DNA of 64,000 nt from Biscogniauxia marginata (Eukaryota > Ascomycota > Sordariomycetes > Xylariales > Xylariaceae): assembly GCA_022695795.1 (NCBI GenBank), contig MU404128.1, positions 124,001-188,000 of the forward strand, given 5' to 3'. Positions 24,151-36,302 of the stretch are shown here, piece after piece. The notes beneath the pieces are model-generated. The model did no database searches. It saw only the letters and a program-made list of their open reading frames with translations, and was not told the origin of the DNA. Each line of letters opens with the position of its first letter. The stretch's first letter is position 1. Both the position numbers and the translations under genes were made by a program.

Positions 24151-25682
24151 TACGTTACACTCAGGTCCGCGACGCGCTCTGTCTCAGATTATTTAAGCAA
24201 AGAGCACATATTTACTACTATTTTGTATACAACGCTCACCGTATGATCCTCTATCGTCAATTCAAGGTCCGTTGACCCAATACAAATGTCTTTCTAGTTA
24301 AAATCTTGACTACGGCAAGAAAATACTAAGACTCATTGCAGATAGAATATAGTCTTCGGAGAAATAAAACGACAAAGTACCTTGCAATACAAGTAGATAG
24401 CATGAGCATGAACAAATAATGCGGAGAATTAACAGAGCCCCCTGTTTAAAAAGAACCAGCACAAGTCTCTTGGACTCCTGTACAAAGTGCCTTCCTATAT
24501 CTCAAACTGCGCCTGGGACTTGTTACCTTGCATAAGAGACGATTCTATACGCCTGAGGCATGAAGCACACGTAGTCATCCTACGGTAACTTGAGCTATTA
24601 CATCATTAGAACGCAGTCCTAACTAGAAGTATTCAGACGAGGGTTGGGCCTCAATAGAGCTACACGTCTTTAAAACAAGACCTGTGTTATTAGAAAACAC
24701 CACGCTTGTGGGCCCATATGTACTAGATAGTGCTCAATTTCAAATAGGTCTAACATAAAAATTTCAAAACCATTCCCCTCTTGATGCTATGTGACCACCT
24801 AGTGGCTCTACCAACCACAGGTCTTTGAGCACTTTTTTTTTTTGGCTGGCTTATTAGCTTATTGAGCCCAGATAGTCCCATATGAGAGCAACCTGAGTCC
24901 GAAAAGGGGCGCCGGGCAGCTAGGTATCTGTGCTTGCGGCAGGATTCTGGCGTCCTTCTTCATTTCGGATACGGTTACCCGAATATTCAACTTTCATTTT
25001 ATTCTCTGCCGCCTCCGCCGCGGCGAATTCAACAACCAATATTTATTTGTGCTATACAATGCCAAGAGGCCGAACACCGCACCAATGCCGTCGCCCCTAT
25101 CTCCATCACATTGGGAATGTGTCGTTGTCGTTGTCGGTTTGGGGGCCGCTACTACTTACATCTTCAAGTGCACCGGCATCTGCTTCGGAATTGATTCGGA
25201 ATTGATGGCGAAGGAAGAGAGGTAGACTTAGTCCTCCGGGTATGGCAAGCCTGCGTTTCCGTTGTTGTTATTGTTGTTGTTGTAGACCTGTCTGCCACGA
25301 TCGTATTACATGTCGTTGTTATTACATTGGTAAAACCAAGACCAACATATACATCGCATCCGTCTATGGTGGCGTTATTACTCATGATATCTCTCCCCTC
25401 CCATCCTTTTCGGGTTTCCTAGAAGGAACTGGCATCACAATAGCATCTTGACTTTAACGAGCACTTGGAGAGCCAACAATCATAGAACGACTATCTTGTC
25501 CATATGAAGCGCGTCTGTACCCCATCGGACATCTACGGCCGTCACGTGCACCACTAGCCACAAGCCACTAGGTTAGCCACATCAAGCCACATCTACCAGC
25601 AGCTGAGGCCCTTGAGGTCCAGGCTGAGAAGCTGTCAAAATCCTCCCCCTTACTGTGGCTGTGCTCTATAGTAAGGCATTAA

Positions 25683-25705
25683 GTAGGTAGGTAGGTAGGT
25701 AGGTA
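25683..25705. repeat. (GTAG)n microsatellite
   Basis: About six tandem GTAG/GGTA units. This is the longest uninterrupted example of the tetranucleotide motif scattered through the intergenic DNA of this window. Confidence 0.9.
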
Positions 25706-25839
25706 ATCAGACATTATGCAACTTGATTTAGGGTAATTTCTCTCCTTCAATGACCCTTCCTTTATTCCAATTCATTATGAACTACATACACGTGCTTACG
25801 TATGTATGTTGTTCAGATACATCTACATCATGTAACATA

Positions 25840-26099
25840 CAGGTCAACCCCTGAAATAATGTTAGCTCCCGCTGTGGGTTGTTACAAAAAATAGGTATAA
25901 GAAGCTGATTTTCACTAGGATTTCTTAAGTCTAGATATAATTTTTATATAATTATTTTGCACAAAGCAACTTGAAATCGAAGTTTCAAAAGAGACATTTA
26001 GTATCGAGACTTATATTAAGGCGTTTCGCCGTGTAGTAGAGGGGATTAATGTAGTAACTCCGTGCTGGAGACGCTAACATTATTTCAGGGGTTGACCTA
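25840..26099. mobile_element. MITE-like element with 27-bp terminal inverted repeats and TA flanks
   Basis: The left end (25840-25866) begins CAGGTCAACCCCTGAAATAA. The right end (26073-26099) is its reverse complement with 26 of 27 positions identical; the only mismatch is the outermost base (C on the left, T on the right when read inwards). Both ends are flanked by TA (25838-25839 and 26100-26101), the target-site duplication of Tc1/mariner-type transposons. The 260-bp interior has no coding frame, so it is a non-autonomous element. Nearly identical ends suggest a fairly recent insertion. Confidence 0.8.
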
Positions 26100-27775
26100 T
26101 ACTAAGGTACAAATCAGAAACTATTTGAATTAAATAGTACCTGATACAGAAATTGCGTATCTGCTATAATTATGTATTGGTGGTGCGAGGACTCGAGCAG
26201 AATATATCATACATGGCGCAAGCCGCTTATAGACATAGACTCGAGGTGATTACATGTAGTTTCTCCTCATACATAATCCACGAGGCTATGCACGTCCGAC
26301 TATATAGTTCGTACGCCCTGATGATTGCGAGAGTGGTTTTTTTAAGAGCGGCAACTAGAATTGCTTGTCCACTCATTCACGATACATAAGCGGCATCTTG
26401 ACCCCTAAAATCTGGATAGTAACCATACTACTGGACCTACTGCTTAGTGTGAATAATTATAGTTGCGCACAAGTTATCGGTCATTGATGTGTATGTAAGT
26501 AGGTATGTACTTCTAAGTAGTAACTATGTTGTCGGCACAGTCTTTTCAGCAAAACTCTCGATCTCTGTTTCCAGTTACGAGCTCCCTTCCGATCTGTAAG
26601 AATTACTACACTACCTACCTAAGCCACGTAATCTGCTGTGTCTTGATACGCAACGCGATATGTGTATATACCACCGCCATAACGAGGCTGGGATGGTATT
26701 AACTTAAAACTCTAGGCCGCAAGCCAAAGAAACCTAGAACAACGACCTTAGGAGAGCGATGATACCGACCTATTATCATTAACCCTAGCCTGCCGCAGCC
26801 TTCCGGGGAGTGTAAGATTCGAGATCAACCTCGCTTTGGTCTCTACCACCGGACGCTTATTAGCTACATAAGGTACACACATACATACATACCTGTACCC
26901 TACCGCGCCTTGCTAGATAATCCTCCCGCCCTCCACCCTCCGCCCTCCGTCTAAGAGAATACAAATCCATTCCATCGTCAAACCAAATCACCAGCGACCG
27001 GCGGGCTTAACTCAGTACCTACCCAATATCCGAACCGGACCAAACCAAACCAATTACAGCTCTAAACTTCTGCTATACAAAGAGAGCGAAGCAACAGACA
27101 GGTATGCATTATCCAAGTCGCGGAGTACATGAAGATGAAGTGGGAAGGGGGAAGGGAGGGCGCAGGTACTTCGATTAGTTGAGGAAATCATTTGCCCCCT
27201 ATTCGTTCGTCCGGACCGAATCAGATCAGATCAGTTTAGCCAGTCAGCCTTAAGAGAAAGGCGTATCTGGAAAATAAAATAAAGGGGGAAAAAAGAAGGG
27301 AGGAAGTACGTCTAAATCGTTCGTTCCCGTTAGGATACGTAATGTACTTACTTATAAGAGTTCAAGCACGGTTTACCTTTTCCTGTTACGGGACGAGGTG
27401 TCAATTCCTCGGATCAACAATGATGTAAGATGAAGATTGCCGTCGGAGAATCCATTCTCAGTCTATTAGAAAAACAAATGGGATATCAATGAAAAAGTTG
27501 AGTTTAAAAAAAAAAGCCCGTCGTGAGCACGGAGAAAAAAGAAACCTGATTAGCCTTTTTCCTTTCAACTCCAATGCTCTCTCTTGACTTACGCATGCCG
27601 CCTTTATAGAACCCCTATTTCCCTTGTAGCCTTGATATATTCAACCAGAAGCCACCCCGGCAATGTACTCCCCCCCATCTTGCTCGTACATCATTTTTCC
27701 ATATACGGACGGACCACACATATAGTCATCAAACAAGTCGTAACCGCCAACAGATTACGCACGCCCTATCTATTA

Positions 27776-30109
27776 TCAACCCTTCCGTTGCCTCTTTGCG
27801 GCTCGGTCCGGGCTATCACCTAGTTCGTCTCGCAAGATTTCTTCAGTACCGCTTGGACTAGGTGACTTGTGACTCGGCGTGTTTGTCTCGATGCCGTGAC
27901 CAGGGTCCAGACCACCACCGCCGGCCCCACCAGATCCATAGTCCACGATATCTGGGTTCCAGTCTAGATTCGGAGCGTCATTGAAGGTAGAGGCATCGAA
28001 GCTAAAATCATTCGCGGCTCCATCGGCGCTGTAGGCATTCGGGTCTAAATATTGACTGATATCGATATCATCTCCGAAGTATGCATTCGGATCATCTAAG
28101 CCTGGTATTCGACCAGAAGGACTCAGAGGACCGAGCAAGCTATTGAGATCCTCCAGTTTTTGTGCCTGCTCATGTTGCAAGCGATGAAGTTGCTCAAGCT
28201 CCTCCTTTGTTTGTGTCATTCGTTGGATAGACGGCGGGATAATGGAAGGCATTATAGGTGACAACGACATCCTAGCGTTTGGATTCGCCATATTGCCACC
28301 CGGTGAAATAGCAGGATTAACTGGACTTGCATCCGCGGGCATGGCCGGTGCAATGGGTGACGTCGCTGTTGGAACCGGCGTTGGAGACGTGCTATGCTGA
28401 CCACCGGACATGATGCTAAGCATGCGATTCCGCTGGTCGTTCGTCAAAGTTGCTGCCGTATGGGCAGCAACATTCGGCAGGTCGATAGCAGCATTGCCTG
28501 TCGTCCCAGCATTCGTGTTAGCGTCTTGAATGATCTTCAACATGCCCTCCTGTGGATTAGACTCGAGCTCATGCTTAAGGAAGGCCGGGGTGCTGGCCGA
28601 CTCGGATGGAGTGTCAAAAAGCTCGGTGACCTGTGCCATTCGTGATTGCTGCTCACCGTTAGGGTAATTCTGGAGCTGCGGCGGCTGTGTGGCCGAAGAA
28701 GCAGGATGGCCAGCCTGGGTTTCTGGTATAGGAGGCAGAAGGCGTTGCGGTCTCTTGGGCGTGCCCGCCTTGTTGGGGGTGGCAGGCACTTGCTGTTGCA
28801 CCCAATCTCCCAGGTCTACAACGCTGCCCTGGCCTTGTGTTGGTATCTGTACGTTGGGGATGATGCTGGCTAGCAGATCGTTGACGTTCTGTGTGCCTCC
28901 CTGTTCCTCGAGAGACTTCCTGAACACATTGGCTAGAAAGTTTAAGATGGCATTGATGGAATTCTCATGACGGTCGTGCATGTTTTGGAACATGACGGCC
29001 TGTTGATATAGTTGATTATGTTCCTGACGCAACCTGGCGATTGCGTCGCTAATCTGTTTCTGCCGCTGCTGCAAGGTTGCCATCTGGTCCCGAACGACAG
29101 CCAATTCTTTCTTCTGGAGTGGACCTGGCTCCGGCGCCGGCAAAGCTCGGCTCGGCACATTCTGTTGATTGAAGGAATGATTGACGGTATCATCGGCCGG
29201 TACAATCTCTTCGTCGCTCTCAACCTCAACATCGTCCAGACGCTTCTTGCCGGGCCCCTTCTTGGTATTACCACTCTTGGGCTTGTTGATTAACCATAAG
29301 AGATTAGGATGGCCGCGCTTGAAATACGGGTTGTAGTATTCGCTGGGACTCTTATTTTTGCGCTCGCTAGCTTTCATAGAATTATCTGAAAGGCCAACCT
29401 TTTTGTGGAAGCCGTACATGTTAAGCTGACGAACAAAGGACGCGTAGTTATTGTGCTTGAATAGCTCAGGAATGAGCGTCTTAGCAAACTCGTCTTCGTC
29501 GAGAACAATGAAAGAGTCACCCTTTTCCGACCATCTGATCAGGTCTGTATTCTTCGACTCTTCCAGGAAGCTAAGAAGCGTCAGCATACATGCTCAAATT
29601 GCATGGGTGTGAGCAGTGAGAAGGTTCGCTTACCTGTTCAGCTTCTGCACGAAGGGAGGAATCTGCTTGCGTTTTGCCTGAGCTTCTCTCTTCGCCCTCT
29701 GCGCCTTCTCCTCTAGTATCTCTATATTATCATGTTCGTCTATGACCCCGTTGGGCTGGCTTGCGATCAAGTTCTCCTCGGAAAATGAAGGCCACGGGTC
29801 ATTCGGCTGCGGAGGGTAGGGTCTATTTGTGGTGACTAGGGCGTTGTTCATCCCTCTTCTTGCCAGAGCAGTGGAAGGGGTGGGAGCTCCCTGTCCATAC
29901 TGGCCCGGCGTTGGTGGCGACATCATCCCGTATGGATTCACCCCATTCGAGGCGTTGTCAACAAAATTTGCGGCGTTGTTCCCATTCCACCGCAATAACT
30001 GCTCGGGGGTACTGTACGGCTGCGCCATCTGCTGTGGTGGCATAGGTAGACTACCTGGTGCTGGTCGCTTTCGAGGGTTTGAGTTGGGCATCGGGTAGTG
30101 AGTGTACAT
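27776..30109 (-). CDS. HSF1: heat-shock transcription factor (HSF1)
   Basis: Two exons on the minus strand, 29634-30109 and 27776-29570, give 756 residues. The intron falls inside the start of the DNA-binding domain, joining PPFVQKLN to SFLEESKNTDLIRWSE. The HSF winged-helix domain (about residues 150-265) is intact, including the recognition-helix region NNYASFVRQLNMYGFHKK. A long coiled coil for trimerisation follows (about 313-381, KKELAVVRDQMATLQQRQKQ...). The N-terminal 150 residues are Pro/Gln/Asn-rich. The C-terminus is acidic and Asp/Tyr-rich (DDIDISQYLDPNAY, NPDIVDYGSGG), a typical activation region. The protein ends in a basic AAKRQRKG. The role is trimeric binding to nGAAn arrays in chaperone gene promoters. 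The start is the first ATG of a proline-rich frame and could be revised. Confidence 0.93.
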
Positions 30110-31944
30110 GGATTTGAGTATGTGGGCGAGTGGGCTAGGTTAGAAGAACACCCTTCTCTAACCGATCGACTCCAAATTCGCGAGCCTAGTCAAGTGGAGA
30201 CTAGGACTGCGTAGATTGCGAGCCGGCGGTGGCGTGTGCAGCTATGTCTCTCCGCGGACTGCTTATGCGATGAAGATCGATGGCGGCGGATGGAGGCGGG
30301 TGCGATGAGAATTCAACGCGCCAGCTAACAGCACCGACAGCGGGACTCGTCGGATCGATAATCGCAAGGCTCGAGGATAGGACTACGCGAGGTAGGACGG
30401 CGTGGCAAGGTATTCGCAAGGCAGAAGGGCGGCGGTTAGGCTACCGGCGCGGGATGCTACTGTTGATTGATAGAAGTCGCGCAGGGTTGGGGTACTTGTT
30501 CGGCGAAAGTCTGAGGGGAAAAAGACGGGTAGAGTTGAGTCGGTCTCTGGTTTGTGGTTTGTAGTTTGTAGTTTGGTGATACCTTCTCGTGGATGGAGAT
30601 GGTGGATTCCAGTGTTTCCTCCGGGTTTGTACCTTTCACTGTATATATGATAGAATTATTCAAAGGACGTCAAGGAAGTGGGTCAGCTCTAGAAGCTGAA
30701 AAGAAGCTTCCAAGACCCCAAGGCAGGACTTGTCTCTGGTGATGCGACGGTGAAAGGTCTCAGACGCAGAGGCGGATAAGGCAGGCGATCGGGCACGGCG
30801 GGATAAGGACGACAAGGCGGGGAAGGAAAGTAAAAGGGCCGTTGTTCTCTCGGTCGAAGTCGCAAAAAGTTCGGTATCGCAAGGGAATCAATGGCTAAGA
30901 GCGCGCGTGTGCGGTATGCGGAATGTGGTATGGTATGCGGTATGCGTGTGCGTGTGCGTGTGTGTGTGTGGTGATTGTCGTGTGGTTCGTGTATATTTGG
31001 TTCCTCAGAGTGAGCCTTGTCTCGGAGGGGCTGCTGAGAAAGCAAAGCTTGCACAAGGGCTGGTTGACGAGCTTCAAATCAAATCTGACGGCCTTTGACC
31101 CTGTGAGACTAGCGAATAAGAATCCGTCGTCTCTGCATCTTGGTTGGTCCTGTTCCTGTTCCTTTCACTGTGCGCCGTCGAACCTTACTGAGAGACAGGC
31201 TGGCGCAAGGACCCGAACTGGCGGACAAGGCACGAGGGAGGAGGAGAGACAAATAAACCCCCAGGAGTCGGAGACTTTATTTAATTATTAGCTGCTTCTA
31301 TATTATTCGCTCCTGCCCGTATCGAATTCTGCTTTCTGGATCGAGAAGCAGAAGTCGCTGTCGGTCACTGTGACCCGCTCCCTGCCGCTACCTTGTCCAC
31401 TATGACTGTCAAGTCACTTAGGTCGGGGCCTAGCTTTGGTCTAATCGTTTATGTCATAGTATTCCCACTCCGCGAGTTTTGCTCCGGCCGGCAGACCAAT
31501 CAGCAGCCCCAAGATAAGATTTGTACCCATCTCTCCACCAAACTGTTACTAAGGTTCTCTGCTTACCTCACATATGCCGCGCATCTGACGATTTCCCAAG
31601 AGAACAACTCACTCCCGTCGGTACAGTTGCCGACTTTAGGTCGTGTACAAGTCGGACGGTGCAGGTAGTCTATACAAGGTATTTATGCCCGCCATGCACT
31701 ATTTCAACGTATATGTGATCACCATCTCTCCATTCCTTCCATTCCATTTGGTGTGGAAGTACTGCCGACATGGAATGTGACCTACCTACTCTCTTAGGAG
31801 CTAGTGATGATATACTGTATACAATTTTTGCTGGAGGCAAATCAGAGAAGAGGACAACTAGACCAAAGACGCGGGGGTTGATTTCCTCATGGGTATCATA
31901 TCGTCAATTTCTAACCTGGCATGTTTCCCTCATTATGCATATTA
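30110..31944. other. HSF1 upstream region and 3' flank of CWC27
   Basis: Long 5' region of HSF1 with T/G-rich and C/T-rich tracts (probably a long 5'UTR), a GT microsatellite (30944-30972) and a candidate heat-shock element. No coding gene supported; frames on both strands here are low complexity. Confidence 0.6.
30692..30712. promoter_or_regulatory. candidate heat-shock element upstream of HSF1
   Basis: The string AGAAGCTGAAAAGAAGCTTC contains a perfect inverted nGAAnnTTCn pair (30703-30710) preceded by further GAA units, about 590 bases upstream of the HSF1 start codon. This fits autoregulation by HSF1 but is a short motif and may be chance. Confidence 0.4.
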
Positions 31945-33558
31945 TCATTTCGCTCCTCTTCCAGCCAGAGCTGAAGCCCTCGCCAGCTTGGCATTCCTCG
32001 CCTGATCCCATTCTCGAGTCGAATGGCCCGCCTGTGCTTTCCTCTTCGCCCTCTTCTCCTCCTCGAGCGTGCGGGCTTTTTCCCGCGGGTCCGTGACGAC
32101 CAGCTCTTCTTCGGCTTTCTTCCGGTAGCTCAGGTCCTTACCCAACTTGTCGGCTGCGAAGCTCAAAGCGTGAGACATCCATCCCTCATCGTCGCTCTCC
32201 TCCTTCTCTGCCTTGTCCCAAGAGTTGCAGCTCTGGCAGTTGGCAATGAAGTGCAGGTCACAGAGCCCCGTCTCTTCATCTTGCTCATCCGGGGCTTTTT
32301 CGGTGCCATCTCCATGCGTAGACATAGTCGGTAGCTCTCTTTCGGGTCCCACCTCCTTGAGTTTAGAGCGGAAGGCCTGGAACAAGGATAAATCCTCGCC
32401 GCTCGTCGCCGGTTCGCCGCCTCTACGTCTCTTCCGGCCGCGGGTAGCAGTCTCTGGGATCATTTGCTCTAAAGCTGTCTTCTTGACTTCCTTGACGGGC
32501 TCTGAGTATATCGTTCTTTTCATTGACGCCTTAAGGGCAGCGATTTCTTCGTTCGCTTGCTCGAGGGCTGATTTCTTCACTGCTGGCTCTGGTTCGGGAG
32601 AAGGCTCCTTGTGAATCGACTTGGGAATCTCTTTTCTAGGTGGAGGTGATGGGCTCCTCTCCGGTTTTGCTGTGGCCTGAGCCTCCCTGACTGGTATAGA
32701 CTTCTTGACCGCTTTCTCCTCCTTCTGGAGATTCCTCACTGGCTCCTTTGTCGTAGGTGTTAATTCGTTTTCGTCAATATCCATTACGATACGTGAATCG
32801 AATTTAGCTTTTTTAATCACTGGCACATCACCATCCCCTTCCTCGTCGCCAAAACTCAACAGCTTCTTCCCGGCTTTCGGTTTCTTCTTCTTTGCCTTCT
32901 CCCTCTCGGCCATAGAAGTCTTCTCGACTCGTTTAGCCACTCTTTCTCTCTTCTTCATATCATCAAAAGGGTTAACCAGGATCTCGACACTGGTAATCTT
33001 TATCGCGTAAAGGGGCCGCTCGGTACCCTCTGCCACTTCAGATTCCCCCATCCGTGCTAGATTATAGATAGTATCGCCCACTATCCTTCCAAAAACGGTG
33101 TTCTTGTTGTTCAGCTCCTCGGCCTTGTCTAACGTGAAGAAGAATTGGCTACCGTTGCTGTCCGGCTTGCCCTCGTTCGCCATACCGAGCAGACCTCTTC
33201 GATTGAACTTAAGTCGCGAATGAAATTCATCTCTGAAGTTCACGCCCGTAGGTCCAGCGTTTTTCCCTCGACGCTGGTCCATGGGCCATGGGTCCAGATC
33301 ACCGCTGTATGCGCCGCCATCGTAGATGGATTCGCCTCCATTTCCGGTGCCGGTGGGATCACCGCCCTGTAGAATAAAGCCAGGAACAAGACGATGGAAT
33401 ATCGTGTTGTCGTAGTAGCCGTCTAGGCAGTGCTGGAGGAAATTGCGCGAGGTAAGCGGTGTCTGCTTTGCGAATAGTTCGACGGATAGGTCGCCTTGAG
33501 TTGTATGCAGGATCAGCGACGCGGTAGGCTGCGGCTCGAGGTTGTAGATAGATGACAT
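31945..33558 (-). CDS. CWC27: spliceosomal cyclophilin-type peptidyl-prolyl isomerase CWC27
   Basis: Single uninterrupted frame of 537 residues. Residues 1 to about 180 form a cyclophilin domain (FHRLVPGFILQGGDPTGTGNGG, GLLGMANEGKPDSNGSQFFFT). Where cyclophilin A has its cyclosporin-binding Trp, this protein reads AEELNNKNTVFG (Glu), the substitution typical of CWC27 and expected to weaken cyclosporin binding and isomerase activity. Next comes a lysine-rich linker (MKKRERVAKRVEK, AKKKKPKAGKK) and a long charged C-terminal half with repeated ALEQ segments. It ends in a conserved block with LCDLHFIANCQSC and WMSHALSFAADK, then REWDQA, also a CWC27 feature. The protein joins the activated (Bact) spliceosome with CWC22. 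It is divergent from the deoxyhypusine synthase gene on the other strand. Confidence 0.93.
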   Translation of the reverse strand: MSSIYNLEPQPTASLILHTTQGDLSVELFAKQTPLTSRNFLQHCLDGYYDNTIFHRLVPGFILQGGDPTGTGNGGESIYDGGAYSGDLDPWPMDQRRGKNAGPTGVNFRDEFHSRLKFNRRGLLGMANEGKPDSNGSQFFFTLDKAEELNNKNTVFGRIVGDTIYNLARMGESEVAEGTERPLYAIKITSVEILVNPFDDMKKRERVAKRVEKTSMAEREKAKKKKPKAGKKLLSFGDEEGDGDVPVIKKAKFDSRIVMDIDENELTPTTKEPVRNLQKEEKAVKKSIPVREAQATAKPERSPSPPPRKEIPKSIHKEPSPEPEPAVKKSALEQANEEIAALKASMKRTIYSEPVKEVKKTALEQMIPETATRGRKRRRGGEPATSGEDLSLFQAFRSKLKEVGPERELPTMSTHGDGTEKAPDEQDEETGLCDLHFIANCQSCNSWDKAEKEESDDEGWMSHALSFAADKLGKDLSYRKKAEEELVVTDPREKARTLEEEKRAKRKAQAGHSTREWDQARNAKLARASALAGRGAK

Positions 33559-34276
33559 GTTGCCACTGCTAAGTACAGGGTCCTGCGGTGACCGTAATTA
33601 GCCACAATCGAACTGACGGGATCGAGGGGGGGGGGGGGGGGATAGACGAACCTGGGGAGATGAAGCTCCTTAACGAAGCGATGTTCAGACGTCGGAACAA
33701 AAAGATGCGACCTACAGTTTACAATTAGGTACAAAACAGCTCCCGCACGGACCCCAGGGAATGTAAGCTGGTAGGGCTAGAAGACAAGGTATGTACAGAG
33801 TACTTAGAGTCTAGGCGAAACTAGCGTGCAGTATCAGGTACCAGATTCATTATCCGGCTTTACGGATGGTGCAACCGCCCTGTGGTCATTGTGCAGGGTC
33901 TCGATTCGCCTCAACAGCCTTAGCTTCAGTCACTAACTTCCATGCGGACATCACCTGCAAATCGCAAATATCTACATGTTAGTTGCATATTTATTTTCAA
34001 GTTAAAAAAAAAAAGAGAGAGGAAATTTTTATTAGTCATTCTCCTTCAAGAATATCAAACCATCCCATCTTCTTGGGCGCTCTTTTCCCAAGAACCGTCT
34101 GCGCCGGATGCATTCTGAATGCCTCACTTTGGCAGTAAATGGGCTTCAAGGTTCGAGAATCTATGCCCTTCTAATTTGCGACCACCGTATTCGTTTGGCT
34201 GGATGCGCGAGTGGGAAAAGACTTGGTTTTGAGAAGGCATTCTTAAACAGGAGCCAAGGTAACCAACCTATCAATT
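33559..34276. other. divergent promoter between CWC27 and deoxyhypusine synthase
   Basis: About 0.7 kb. Holds a 16-base G run (33626-33641) close to the CWC27 start and an A run near 34003-34012. No gene seen. Confidence 0.6.
33626..33641. repeat. poly-G run of 16
   Basis: Sixteen consecutive G residues on the plus strand, 68 bases upstream of the CWC27 start codon. Exact length may be affected by sequencing slippage. Confidence 0.9.
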
Positions 34277-35468
34277 ATGGCGCCAACTGAACCAGCCTCG
34301 AATTTGCCACCCTCGGAGGCAACAGACGCAGTTCTGGTGCCGTCGGACGAGCTGCCCGCAGGGGCGCAGAAGGTAGAGGAAATCGACTTCAATGCATTCC
34401 GGGGCAGGCCGATTACCGTCGATGATGTGATTCAGGGCATGACGCACATGGGCTTTCAGGCATCCTCGATGGGCGAGGCCGTGAGAATCATCAACGAAAT
34501 GGTTAGCAGATGAAAGTATGAGGACTCTTTGAGACCGCGAACTAATGAATAAAAATCCCCCCAAAAGAGAGCGTGGAGAGACGCTGAGACAGGCGACAAG
34601 ACGACGATATTCCTTGGTTACACTTCCAACATGATATCATCCGGCCTGCGAGGCATTTTCCGATACCTTGTGGAGCACAAACACGTCTCGTGTATTGTCA
34701 CCTCGGCCGGGGGCATAGAGGAGGATTTTATCAAGTGCCTCGGCGACACATACATGTCTTCGTTCTCAGCCAAGGGTGCCGAGCTTAGGGCAAAGGGTCT
34801 TAATCGCATCGGGAATCTCATGGTCCCTAATGCGAATTACTGCGCCTTTGAAGATTGGGTTGTCCCGATCTTGGACAAGATGCTCGAAGAGCAGGAGGCA
34901 AGCAAGGGGACCGAAGACGAAATCAACTGGACCCCGTCCAAGGTCATCCACCGACTAGGGAAGGAAATTAACGACGAGAGGTCAGTATACTACTGGGCGT
35001 ACAAGAACAACATCCCCGTCTTCTGTCCAGCTTTGACCGATGGAAGTCTGGGTGACATGCTATACTTCCATACGTTCAAGGCGTCTCCGAGGCAGTTAAA
35101 GATCGACATAGTGGAAGATATCCGGCGAGTAAATACCATCGCAGTGAGGGCAAAACGTGCTGGAATGATCATCTTGGGAGGTGGGGTTATCAAGCACCAC
35201 ATTGCGAATGCCTGCTTGATGAGAAACGGCGCCGACTATGCCGTGTACATTAACACGGCGCAGGAGTTTGATGGTAGTGACGCGGGAGCTCGCCCAGACG
35301 AGGCAATCTCCTGGGGCAAGATCAAGCCAGGAGCAGAGCATGTCAAGGTAAGGTTGATACACCATCCTGGGAGCCTGCCCCCTAGCTAACACACGGCCAA
35401 AGGTCTATCTTGAAGCTTCTGCATGCTTCCCGTTTATTGTAGCCAGCACATTTGCCAAAGATGCATGA
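34277..35468 (+). CDS. DYS1: deoxyhypusine synthase
   Basis: Three exons: 34277-34501, 34568-35347 and 35403-35468, giving 356 residues. It transfers the aminobutyl group of spermidine to a lysine of eIF5A, the first step of hypusine formation, as an NAD-dependent cytosolic homotetramer. Conserved segments visible include [12 protein letters not shown] near the N-terminus, [36 protein letters not shown] (nucleotide-binding), [16 protein letters not shown] and the active-site block [16 protein letters not shown] with the essential lysine. The last exon adds [20 protein letters not shown]. The second intron splits VK from VYLEA exactly as in homologues. Length is slightly under the usual 360-370. 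The start ATG has good context and gives the expected Met-Ala leader. Confidence 0.95.
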
Positions 35469-36302
35469 TGTTGGTCGGTGTTGGATTAGAAAGACTCTCT
35501 CACGTCGCATTCGAGGTATAGATCACTTTCAACAATAAGCTCGCAACGTTCATAGCGTTAAACATTATACTTGCGTCTATCTTGAAACTTTGCCAATAGT
35601 ACAAAGTACAAGTAGCATAAGAGGATGAAGCTTTCTCCTGGTCGAGTCTGGAAGGTATTATCAAGGTTTGGGGATTAGATATTAGACGCAGGTTGGAATC
35701 TTCGTACATGTAAATTGTCAGCCACGCAATTTGCTGCCATCCTCCCAAACACTGCAGTGAAAAATAACGGGCGACTTGAGTATTATGGCATCCAAGGTCT
35801 AGAGGCATATAAAACCATGTGACCTGCTTTTAGGCCCCTCTTTACTTAGGTACCTAAGTTCAATTATAGGTATCTTTTAATCTGAAGCGAACGAGGTACA
35901 TACAGACGTTTGTTTGTTGCTAAAACCGGGGGTCACGAGGACATTGGCAGAGAGGTACATTAGCAAAAGCACACTCGCCCGTCACCTGCATGTGTTAGCA
36001 AGAGTTCACCAACACCACCTGAAAAAAAAAGCACCAGGACAATTAGGATTATCCCGTGGGATAGTATTACTTTCTTTTATTCCCCCTATCCTTTCTACTC
36101 GCGTATAGAATTATCGATTCGAATACGGCACCGCACGCAAGCTACTCTGGGGCTTTGAGTTTTTATTTTATTTTATTTTCCCTCGTTCCCAAGAGCAATT
36201 ATTGAACCAGCCTCCAGTCTGCAGGAGCAGCACTTCGAGAAACGGGACCACGGAGAAGAACCAACTCGCACGACAGAATTTACCGAACATAAAGTCTTGA
36301 AT
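35469..36302. other. intergenic, no gene seen
   Basis: 3' flank of deoxyhypusine synthase and promoter of the next gene. ACCTAAGTA-type repeats near 35845-35870, a TTTTA repeat at about 36161-36180 in the probable 5'UTR. No coding frame of quality. Confidence 0.6.

Larger units (their letters stand above)
24151..27775. other. gene-poor island, right part, and 3' flank of HSF1
   Basis: Apart from the MITE-like element and a GGTA microsatellite, no gene seen. The 27.0-27.7 kb part is probably the 3'UTR and terminator of the HSF1 gene. Confidence 0.55.
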
